Assembly: GCA_023228745.1 (NCBI GenBank)
Contig: JALOAP010000217.1
Coordinates: 1-5,806, forward strand
DNA length: 5,806 nucleotides
Direction: 5' to 3'
From: Dehalococcoidia bacterium
GTDB lineage: Bacteria > Chloroflexota > Dehalococcoidia > Tepidiformales > Tepidiformaceae
A model generated the notes under the pieces. It was not told where the DNA came from. It made no database searches and worked only from the letters and a program-made list of their open reading frames with translations. This document shows, piece by piece, positions 1 through 5,110 of the stretch. The position numbers and the translations under genes were made by a program. Numbering within the stretch: position 1 is the stretch's first letter; every line of letters starts with the position of its first letter.

Positions 1-61
1 CCGCCAGCCCTAGGTAGGGGCAGACGTTTGCTATCTCGTCCTGGCCCGCTGGAAACGTCAC
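1..61 (-). CDS. N-terminal fragment of a CPYLGL-motif protein, runs off the left edge
   Basis: Only 20 codons are inside the window, reading MTFPAGQDEIANVCPYLGLA from a GTG at 61. A GGGAG Shine-Dalgarno sequence lies five bases upstream (plus coordinates 67-71), which is why I chose this start. An ATG at 98-100 is in frame and would add 13 residues, but it has a poorer ribosome binding site. From memory, a Cys-Pro-Tyr-Leu-Gly-Leu motif near the N-terminus occurs in Chloroflexota proteins, where it usually begins a short Cys/His element and is often followed by a LysM or other domain; this is recall, not a search. The gene is co-directional with the 821-residue gene upstream, with about 100 bases between them, so the two may be co-transcribed. 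The function is unknown from what is visible. Confidence 0.5.
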   Translation of the reverse strand, partial: MTFPAGQDEIANVCPYLGLA

Positions 62-158
62 GTTGTCTCCCGTCGCTGGTCGGCTGTCACCGTTTGGCAT
101 GGTGCCACGCGCCGCCCACCCGGGCAACGACGAGGGAATGGTTCGGTTTGGGCGCGGC

Positions 159-2624
159 TCATTGCGCGTCGAACTGGACGCGCTGGAGCTGCCCACCGGC
201 GAACACGTAGCCCAGCCCCTCGTGCATGCTGAGGGCCGCGATCCCCGCGAAGCTCTTGTGCCGATACTGGTGGTCGAAGGCGCCGTCGGAGCGGAAGACG
301 ACGATCCGGTCGTTTGGTGCGTCCACAATCGCGATATCGCCGTTCTTGCCGAAGCGGTTCGGCTGCCGCGCCTCCACCAGCCGCTCATCGATGCCCGCCT
401 CGGAGAGGACGAGCGAGAGTTGGTTGACGAACAGGTGCAGCGTGCCGTCGGCGTCGGAAGTCACGATTTCGCCGTCGACGAACATCCGCCGCGCAGCCGC
501 GAGGTCCGGCGTTTCGAGTGCCGTCTCCGGCGCGGCGCCATACCCGCTGCCCGTGGGGACGAAGCGCCAGATCACGGCCGCGGCCGCGTCGAGCACGTAG
601 AGGTCGCCGCTGTAGAGCGCGAGGTCGGTTGGCGTGAGGGCCTTCGGCGCGGCGAAATCGAGCTGCCGCGCTTCGCCTTCGGCGTTGATCGCCCAGAGCG
701 CCTTGTTCGCGTCGATGACCAGCAGACTGGCGCTGCCCGCTGCTTCACCATAGGCGATTGCGAGCGGCTGTCCGCGGCCTGCTTCCCGGTCCTCGCCAAA
801 GATCACCCGCCGCTCGGCGGTGCTGATGCTGATGTCGATCACCTGGCTGGAGGCGCTATCGAGGATGTAGGCGTGGTCGCCGCCGACCACGAGGCGTGCC
901 GCGGCGACCGGCTTTTCGCCGAACTGTTCGAGGCTGGCGACCGTTTCCACGGAAGCCGGCTCCCGCACCGCATCCATGAGCTGCAGCGCTGCGGCCACCT
1001 CGCCGATGAGCGGTTCCGCTTCAGGGCCGCTGGCGGTCGTATCGCGGGCTTCCAGCAGGAGCGCGCGCGCTTCGCGGTACTCCGCTCGCTGCGCAGCGGG
1101 GTCCGGGTTGGCGCGTGCCGTGGCGATGTGGCGCTGGGCCTCGCTGATAAGCGACGCGTACTTCCCTTCGCCCTGGTCTTCGAGCATGCCCGGCACGACC
1201 AGGAATCCGACCAGCGTGAGCAGGATGCCAAGCCCCACGAGGATCACGAGCCAGGTCGGTGGTTGTTGCGCAATCGGCACGTGGCGGCGCTTGGAAAGCG
1301 CCCCTCCGCCCTTCCAGCGCCCGCCCATCGAGGGGCGGAGGCGGACAAGCGGCGCACCACTCTGGAGGCTCGCTTCGTTGTCTACGGCGATGGTCTCGGC
1401 CATGGGGCCGGCGACGCTGTTGCGCGCGCGGAAGTCTTCGGCTAGGTCGTCGGCGCGCGGGACGTCCTCCAGCACGGGTTCTGGCCGTGGAGGCGGCTCT
1501 CCGCGGGAGAGGCTCCGCGTGAAGCTATCCCGGCGGTGACGGCGGCGCGCATCGTTCGTCGCGCCATCGAAGCTGGCCGGGCCGTGCCCTGCGAGCCGGT
1601 AACCGCCGACAGCGGCCGCGCTCAGCGCGGAATGGGCCCGTCGTTCGGCGGCGAGCAGGGTCATCGGATTTTCGCCGGCCGCGCGCCGCAACGGCTCGGG
1701 CAGGTCTGCGAGCGCGATCGGCGCAACTGCCTGCCGGGCACGAGCCGTCACAGAAACGAGCTTGCGTCGCGCGGCGACGACCATGTCTTCGTTGCTGTCG
1801 TCGATGAACAGGCTCGGCTGGAACGAGCCGCCGGTCTCCTCCCGCGGTTCGGGGGCGTTCGGCTCGACGTGCTCTGCCTCCGGGGGCTCGGGCACCGTGT
1901 GCTCCGCAATCGGCTCTACAGCCTCCGCGCCGATGACGTACTCGTCCTCGGCGGCCGCTTCGGGTTCGAACGCCGGTGCGGCCGGGCGCTGCACGAACAG
2001 GACAGTGACGTCGCGCAGGTGCTGGATGCGGTGGTAGAGCTCGGCGAGGATCTTTTCGCCTTCGAGCCCAAGGATGCCGCTGACCAGTTCGTTGTCCATC
2101 TCCTCGAGCGCGGCCGTGGAGATAAGGAGCACGCGGTCGCCCGGCGCGAAATCGATCCGCGTGAGCTGCGGGTCGATGTCGCCCGAGCCGAGCGGGCGGT
2201 TGTGTTCTTCGTCGGCGTGGTAGGCCTCGACCTTGCCCTGGTGGAGGTGGAAGGCGGCGCCGGGCCCGGCCTGGGCAATGACGGCCTGTGCACCGCGGCG
2301 GGCAAAGGCGGACATGCCGATGCTGACGCGGTGTTCCGTGATGCTCTTGCGGTTCCAGTCGCGGACGGTCCGGTCGGCGTCGCTGAAGAGACGCCGGAGC
2401 GAGCCCGTGAGGCTCATATCGAGGGTATTCCAGGCATGACCGGCCGCTGAGATCACGTGGCCCGCGAAGGACTCGCCGGCGGGCGATGTGCCCTCGGCCA
2501 CCGTGTATAACTCCGCTCGGTCGTCGGCCGGTCCTCTGCCGTGAAAAACCCCGGCATTGGGACCGCGGTCAACCGGTTCGTGATCCACAATCGCGAACTG
2601 GCCAACCTGGAGGGGTTCGGTCAA
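159..2624 (-). CDS. Membrane-anchored PP2C-like pseudophosphatase with C-terminal beta-propeller
   Basis: The protein has 821 residues and starts at TTG (2624), the only start candidate before the frame closes upstream. Its SD is ambiguous: GAGG lies two bases away and AGGA about twelve. Residues 1-213 follow the PP2C phosphatase pattern: an Arg-Gly-Pro-Asn entry, a strand LYTVAEG (39-45) where active enzymes have VADG, a GPG (121-123 region) where they have GDS, GDRVLLISTAAL (162-173) where they have GDRxLLCSDGL, and RDVTVLFV (204-211) where they have DNITVVVV. The metal-binding Asp residues are therefore mostly lost and catalysis is unlikely. Residues 214-455 are a Pro/Glu/Ala/Arg-rich, probably disordered linker. 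A single hydrophobic helix (458-477) follows a Lys-Arg-Arg cluster, so the N-terminus is predicted to be cytoplasmic. Residues 488-552 are helical, and about 575-821 show repeated short beta strands with Val-Ile-Asp and Tyr-Val-Leu-Asp motifs typical of NHL/YVTN-like propellers. The role is inferred to be sensing or scaffolding, perhaps alongside a Ser/Thr kinase that is not in this window. Confidence 0.8.
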   Translation of the reverse strand: MTEPLQVGQFAIVDHEPVDRGPNAGVFHGRGPADDRAELYTVAEGTSPAGESFAGHVISAAGHAWNTLDMSLTGSLRRLFSDADRTVRDWNRKSITEHRVSIGMSAFARRGAQAVIAQAGPGAAFHLHQGKVEAYHADEEHNRPLGSGDIDPQLTRIDFAPGDRVLLISTAALEEMDNELVSGILGLEGEKILAELYHRIQHLRDVTVLFVQRPAAPAFEPEAAAEDEYVIGAEAVEPIAEHTVPEPPEAEHVEPNAPEPREETGGSFQPSLFIDDSNEDMVVAARRKLVSVTARARQAVAPIALADLPEPLRRAAGENPMTLLAAERRAHSALSAAAVGGYRLAGHGPASFDGATNDARRRHRRDSFTRSLSRGEPPPRPEPVLEDVPRADDLAEDFRARNSVAGPMAETIAVDNEASLQSGAPLVRLRPSMGGRWKGGGALSKRRHVPIAQQPPTWLVILVGLGILLTLVGFLVVPGMLEDQGEGKYASLISEAQRHIATARANPDPAAQRAEYREARALLLEARDTTASGPEAEPLIGEVAAALQLMDAVREPASVETVASLEQFGEKPVAAARLVVGGDHAYILDSASSQVIDISISTAERRVIFGEDREAGRGQPLAIAYGEAAGSASLLVIDANKALWAINAEGEARQLDFAAPKALTPTDLALYSGDLYVLDAAAAVIWRFVPTGSGYGAAPETALETPDLAAARRMFVDGEIVTSDADGTLHLFVNQLSLVLSEAGIDERLVEARQPNRFGKNGDIAIVDAPNDRIVVFRSDGAFDHQYRHKSFAGIAALSMHEGLGYVFAGGQLQRVQFDAQ

Positions 2625-2727
2625 ATCCTCGACCGTCCTTTTCTCGCAGGATAGGCAGGGGGCGATAGGGACTCCATAGCGCCTTTACCGCGTTATGCGG
2701 CAGCACCCCGCCAGCGCTAGGGAAGTC

Positions 2728-2736
2728 ACTATACCA
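2728..2736 (-). promoter_or_regulatory. Candidate extended -10 promoter for the pseudophosphatase gene
   Basis: On the minus strand the sequence reads TGG-TATAGT, which fits the TGn-TATAAT extended -10 pattern. It sits about 105 bases upstream of the TTG start of the 821-residue gene, in a locally AT-richer stretch. A good -35 box at standard spacing is not evident (TTGCTT lies 19 bases away), which is tolerable for an extended -10 promoter. The call rests on motif reading only. Confidence 0.3.
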
Positions 2737-2839
2737 CCCGTCAACGGCATTGAAGCAAGGATGCTGAAGAATAGCTGTACGAAAAATCGCCTATATCACA
2801 ATGGGGAAGCCCCTACGAACGGGGGTACCTGTGCGCGCC

Positions 2840-2880
2840 AAAACGTGCCCGGGTGCCATCTGCGCGGAGCACCGGGCACG
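2840..2880 (-). terminator. Intrinsic terminator of the dehydrogenase-hydratase operon
   Basis: On the minus strand, 30 bases past the hydratase stop codon, CGTGCCC-GGTGC pairs with GCACC-(C)-GGGCACG. This makes a 12-bp GC-rich stem with one bulged base and a 12-base loop (plus 2857-2868), followed directly by TTTT (plus 2840-2843). Stem arms are plus 2844-2856 and 2869-2880. The U tract is short, but the stem is strong and the position is right. No T run follows the stem on the plus strand, so it should act only on minus-strand transcripts. The 5' arm on the transcript is part of a heptamer array. Confidence 0.7.
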
Positions 2881-2894
2881 GGGCACGGGGCAGG
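2874..2894. repeat. Tandem heptamer array, three units (gggcacg)
   Basis: Three head-to-tail seven-base units are present: gggcacg, gggcacg and gggcagg, the last differing at one position. The array lies between the hydratase stop codon (2910) and the terminator stem, and its first unit (2874-2880) is also one arm of that stem. An inverted copy (cgtgccc) is at 2844-2850. Copy-number change by slippage is the simplest origin. Confidence 0.75.
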
Positions 2895-2909
2895 GTGTAG
2901 TGTCGCCCG

Positions 2910-3386
2910 CTATGACGGCCGCTTCGGCACCAGTACCTTGCGCCGGAAGTAGCACACTTCCTCGCCGCGCTGGTTGAACCCGCGCGTTTCCACCGTTACG
3001 ACGCCGCGGTCCGGCTTCGACTGCGATTCCACCTTGTCGAGCACAGTGGTTTCTGCGCGAATCGTGTCGCCGTGGAATGTCGGTTTCGAATGCTTCAGCG
3101 TCTCCACTTCAAGGTTTGCGATCGCCTTCCCCGAGACGTCGACAACGCTCATTCCGAGTACGAGCGAATAGACGAAGTTGCCCACCACCAGGTTCTGCTT
3201 GAACTGCGTCTCCTCCTCTGCGTACCAGCGGTCGGAGTGCGTGGGGTGATGGTTCATCGTCATATCACAGAACGTCTGGTGCTGTGATTCGGTAATCGTC
3301 TTGCTCGGCCAGTGCTTATAGACGTCGCCGACCTCGAACTCCTCATAGTAGCGGCCGTACTTATCCCGCCCGTCATAGACTGCCAT
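2910..3386 (-). CDS. MaoC-family (R)-specific enoyl-CoA hydratase/dehydratase, single hotdog
   Basis: The protein has 158 residues, starting at ATG 3386, where GGAGGG sits eight bases upstream; an upstream in-frame ATG at 3407 would lie inside a repeat array and lacks such a site. The sequence begins MAVYDGRDKYGRYYEEFEVGD, the usual opening strand of MaoC-like hotdog proteins. The hydratase-2 motif (Asp-x-Asn-Pro-x-His) appears as Asn45-His-His47-Pro-Thr-His50, followed by Ser-Asp52. Asn45 thus stands at the catalytic Asp position, while His50 is kept. This Thr-Met-Asn...His-Pro...His form resembles mesaconyl-CoA hydratases and related dehydratases, as far as I recall. Members of the family add water to 2-enoyl-CoA thioesters in the cytosol. 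Mesaconyl-CoA hydratases of the ethylmalonyl-CoA pathway are about 340 residues with two hotdog halves, so this single-domain protein would have to act as a dimer. It is the second gene of an operon with the acyl-CoA dehydrogenase (84-base gap). The substrate is not known. Confidence 0.88.
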   Translation of the reverse strand: MAVYDGRDKYGRYYEEFEVGDVYKHWPSKTITESQHQTFCDMTMNHHPTHSDRWYAEEETQFKQNLVVGNFVYSLVLGMSVVDVSGKAIANLEVETLKHSKPTFHGDTIRAETTVLDKVESQSKPDRGVVTVETRGFNQRGEEVCYFRRKVLVPKRPS

Positions 3387-3394
3387 TGCTTCGA

Positions 3395-3400
3395 CCCTCC
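3395..3400 (-). promoter_or_regulatory. Ribosome binding site GGAGGG deciding the hydratase start
   Basis: The minus strand reads GGAGGG eight bases before ATG 3386. It supports the MAVYDG start over the ATG at 3407. It directly abuts the heptamer array at 3401-3425, so array pairing could affect access of ribosomes to this site. Confidence 0.75.
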
Positions 3401-3425
3401 AATTCACAATTCACAATTCACAATT
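3401..3425. repeat. Tandem heptamer array, 3.6 units (aattcac)
   Basis: Three perfect copies of aattcac (3401-3407, 3408-3414, 3415-3421) and a partial fourth (aatt) lie immediately upstream of the hydratase ribosome binding site. The composition is far more AT-rich than the flanking genes. An inverted copy, gtgaatt, occurs at 3466-3472 and touches the dehydrogenase stop codon. Confidence 0.85.
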
Positions 3426-3472
3426 TTCGATTCGGGACCACGGCAAGGAATCGCGAATCGTAAATGTGAATT
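3415..3472. repeat. Large imperfect palindrome between dehydrogenase and hydratase genes
   Basis: The left arm (3415-3434) and right arm (3454-3472) are inverted copies of about 19-20 bases. They differ by one bulged base and one mismatch, and are separated by a 19-base loop (3435-3453). On the operon transcript the hairpin starts at the dehydrogenase stop codon. No T run follows, so it is unlikely to be a terminator. It resembles an intercistronic REP-like element that could stabilise or process the mRNA. The right side also contains two heptamers in tandem (ggaatcg, cgaatcg; 3447-3460). Confidence 0.7.
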
Positions 3473-4643
3473 AAACGGGGTAGTCCTTCACGATGCTCCG
3501 GGCGATGACGATCTTCTGGATATCGCTCGTGCCCTCGGCGATGATCATCAGCGGGGCGTCGCGGTAGTAGCGCTCGAGCGGCAGTTCTTTGGAGTACGCC
3601 ACGCCGCCGTGGATGCGCATCGCGTCGAGCACGCACTGCTGCGCGATCTCCGTCGCGTAAAGCTTGGCCATGCCCGCATCGAGGTCGCTCCGTTCACCTG
3701 AATCCTTCTTGCGCGCCGCATCGAGCGTCAGCAGGCGCGCCGCCCGGATCTTCACCGCCATCTCGGCGAGGCGGAGCTGCTGCGCCTGGTGCTCGAAGAT
3801 CGGCTTGCCGAAGGCGACGCGCTTCTGCGCGTAGCGGATCGAATCATCGAAGGCCGCCTGGGCAACGCCCACGCCGCGCGCCGCCACGTTGATCCGCCCA
3901 ACTTCGAGGGCGCTCATGATGTGCTGGAAGCCGCGTCCCTCCGCGCCACCGAGCACCGAGGTCGCGGGCACGCGTGCATCGTCGAAGGCAAGCTCCGTGG
4001 TCTCCACGCCCTTGTAGCCGAGCTTGTCGAACTTCTTCCCCTTGATGAAGCCGGGCGTGTCGTGATCGATAAGGAAAGCGGTGATGCCCTTGTGGCGCGG
4101 TTCCGCCGCCGGGTCCGTCTTCGTCATCACCAGGTAGACGCCCGCACGGTTGCCGTTCGTCACCCACATCTTCTGGCCGTTGATGACGTAGTCGTCGCCG
4201 TCGCGCTTCGCGGTCGTGCGAATGGCCTGTGCGTCGGAGCCCGCGTCTGGCTCAGTGATCGAAAGCGCACAGCGCATCTCCGGCTCGACGAGCTTCGGCA
4301 GGTACGCCTGCTTCTGCTCCTCTGTGCCGTACTCGCTGATGGCGTAGCCGACGAGGACGTGCGTGTTGATGATGCCGGCGAGGCTCATCCAGCCGCGCGC
4401 GAGCTCCATGCAGACGCCCGCGTAGCATTCGAAACTCAGGTCCAGCCCGCCGTACCGCTCGGGGATCTTGATCCCGAAGAGGCCCATCTCGGACATGCCC
4501 TTCACCAGCGGGTCGGGGTATTCGTCCGCGTGTTCGAACTCGCTGGCGACAGGACGAACCTCCTTATCGACCCAGGTCCCAACGTTGGCGATCACCTCCC
4601 TGGCGATCGGATCTTCGATGTCAGCAGTAAAGTCACGGGCCAT
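3471..4643 (-). CDS. Acyl-CoA dehydrogenase (FAD-dependent)
   Basis: The protein has 390 residues, starting at ATG 4643 with AAAGGTG (plus 4650-4656) six bases upstream; an in-frame ATG at 4667 has no ribosome binding site. Its length is normal for a short/branched-chain acyl-CoA dehydrogenase. The N-terminal helical domain covers about 1-120. The first family signature, ALSITEPDAGSD, is at 126-137, and the middle beta-domain (including KMWVTNG, 158-164) runs to about 235. The C-terminal helical domain contains the helix with LEVGRINVAARG and the YYRDAPLMIIAEGTSDIQ segment, whose Glu370 corresponds to the catalytic base of medium-chain acyl-CoA dehydrogenase. The enzyme should form a trans-2-enoyl-CoA by alpha,beta-desaturation and pass electrons to ETF. 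It is first in an operon with the MaoC hydratase, which could act on its product, and is divergent from crotonyl-CoA carboxylase/reductase. Candidate substrates are butyryl-CoA, a branched acyl-CoA or methylsuccinyl-CoA. Classical methylsuccinyl-CoA dehydrogenase is longer (about 550 residues), which counts against that last option. Confidence 0.93.
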   Translation of the reverse strand: MARDFTADIEDPIAREVIANVGTWVDKEVRPVASEFEHADEYPDPLVKGMSEMGLFGIKIPERYGGLDLSFECYAGVCMELARGWMSLAGIINTHVLVGYAISEYGTEEQKQAYLPKLVEPEMRCALSITEPDAGSDAQAIRTTAKRDGDDYVINGQKMWVTNGNRAGVYLVMTKTDPAAEPRHKGITAFLIDHDTPGFIKGKKFDKLGYKGVETTELAFDDARVPATSVLGGAEGRGFQHIMSALEVGRINVAARGVGVAQAAFDDSIRYAQKRVAFGKPIFEHQAQQLRLAEMAVKIRAARLLTLDAARKKDSGERSDLDAGMAKLYATEIAQQCVLDAMRIHGGVAYSKELPLERYYRDAPLMIIAEGTSDIQKIVIARSIVKDYPV

Positions 4644-4705
4644 GTTGGGCACCTTTCGGGAATGCAATTGGGGGTGGCGTGAGCCGCAGCCATTATCGGT
4701 TTGGG

Positions 4706-4733
4706 AGTCGCCAGTCGCCAGTCACCAGTCACC
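4706..4733. repeat. Tandem heptamer array, four units (agtcgcc/agtcacc)
   Basis: Four head-to-tail seven-base units are present: agtcgcc, agtcgcc, agtcacc, agtcacc. They form two pairs that differ by a single G/A change. The array begins 62 bases upstream of the dehydrogenase start, so it probably lies in the 5' untranslated leader of the operon. I found no inverted partner in the gap. Confidence 0.85.
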
Positions 4734-4921
4734 AGCGAACGATGCAACTGCTGCCGCCTCGCGGCCGATGGTATCCGCAGGCGCCGGGACGGCCGCTACG
4801 GCGTCGCGTCGGCTGTCGGGGGGCGGCTAAACGGCGCGAACTTCCGAGGCCCACGAACGCAGCGCCAGCGAGGCCGGCGGGCCCGACGAACTCGGCGTGC
4901 ATGGGCACGGGGAAGAGTGAG

Positions 4922-4940
4922 TGTATCGCCTTACGATACA
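4922..4940. promoter_or_regulatory. Perfect 7-5-7 palindrome, probable repressor operator
   Basis: TGTATCG, then cctta, then CGATACA form a perfect inverted repeat of 7-base arms around a 5-base centre. Size and symmetry fit the operator of a dimeric helix-turn-helix regulator such as a TetR-family repressor, but no regulator gene is in the window and I do not recognise the exact motif. It lies downstream of the candidate minus-strand promoter and upstream of the plus-strand promoter, so it could control the dehydrogenase operon by blocking elongation or could affect both directions. A simple RNA hairpin is the alternative. Confidence 0.5.
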
Positions 4941-4991
4941 TATGGAAAAGGCTGCAGTCCTGGCTATCCATTTACCTTGAAAAGCAACGGA

Positions 4992-5019
4992 AGTATAGGG
5001 CAGAACTATATCTTCTCAG
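4992..5019 (-). promoter_or_regulatory. Candidate promoter for the dehydrogenase-hydratase operon
   Basis: The minus strand reads CTGAGA, 16 bases, TATACT (plus 5014-5019 and 4992-4997), a fair sigma-70-type match with a strong -10 box. Transcription would start near 4985 and leave a leader of about 340 bases that includes the palindrome and the heptamer array. A closer, weaker promoter cannot be excluded. Confidence 0.3.
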
Positions 5020-5028
5020 GAACCCACG

Positions 5029-5058
5029 TTTACCGGTCGATAGCGGAACGTATACAAT
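5029..5058 (+). promoter_or_regulatory. Candidate promoter for crotonyl-CoA carboxylase/reductase
   Basis: The plus strand reads TTTACC (5029-5034), 18 bases, TACAAT (5053-5058); TATACA two bases earlier would give 16-base spacing. Transcription would begin near 5065, about 45 bases before the GTG start. The site lies in the most AT-rich part of the divergent gap. Confidence 0.4.
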
Positions 5059-5099
5059 CCCTCGCACGAACCACCGCGGGGCCATCGCCGCCGCGGCAC

Positions 5100-5104
5100 A
5101 GGAG
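5100..5104 (+). promoter_or_regulatory. Ribosome binding site AGGAG deciding the GTG start of ccrA
   Basis: AGGAG lies six bases upstream of GTG 5111. It supports a GTG start that agrees with the known N-terminus of the family, where the Lys-Asp-Leu-Tyr-x-Ile-Gly-Glu segment comes about 12 residues in. Confidence 0.75.
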
Positions 5105-5110
5105 TGCCAC

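Larger units (their letters stand above)
4644..5110. other. Divergent intergenic region between dehydrogenase and carboxylase/reductase
   Basis: This 467-base gap separates two divergent genes. It contains, in order, the dehydrogenase ribosome binding site (4650-4656), a heptamer array (4706-4733), a GC-rich stretch with no recognisable feature (about 4734-4915), a 19-base palindrome (4922-4940), an AT-rich stretch with candidate promoters for each direction (4992-5058), and the carboxylase/reductase ribosome binding site (5100-5104). Open frames across the GC-rich part have no recognisable family or convincing start, so I see no gene in it. Confidence 0.6.

Noticed and set aside
63..1445. 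Plus-strand open frame of 460 residues opposite the pseudophosphatase gene
   Set aside because: It is a mirror frame of a high-GC gene: Arg/Glu/Val/Ala-rich with no domain pattern, while the minus strand gives a coherent multi-domain protein.
1536..2450. Plus-strand open frame of 304 residues
   Set aside because: It has the same antisense character, rich in Arg, Val and Glu, with no recognisable motif and no ribosome binding site that I could see.
2803..2813. Small GGGG-aag-CCCC hairpin in the gap downstream of the operon
   Set aside because: Four-base arms are too short to support a regulatory or terminator call.
2695..2952. Plus-strand 85-residue frame across the gap before the hydratase gene
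   Set aside because: It crosses the terminator and heptamer array and overlaps the end of the hydratase gene, with no recognisable domain.
3789..4682. Plus-strand open frame of 297 residues opposite the acyl-CoA dehydrogenase
   Set aside because: The minus strand carries an unmistakable acyl-CoA dehydrogenase with both family signatures; this frame is its shadow.
2874..4733. The three arrays as a CRISPR or as one dispersed repeat family
   Set aside because: Units are only seven bases with no spacers and share no sequence apart from a GTG on the minus strand, which could be chance.
4729..4971. Minus-strand 80-residue frame in the divergent gap with a short Gly/Ala-rich hydrophobic stretch
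   Set aside because: It has no good ribosome binding site, its Arg-rich tail is typical of non-coding high-GC DNA, and it runs through the palindrome and heptamer array.
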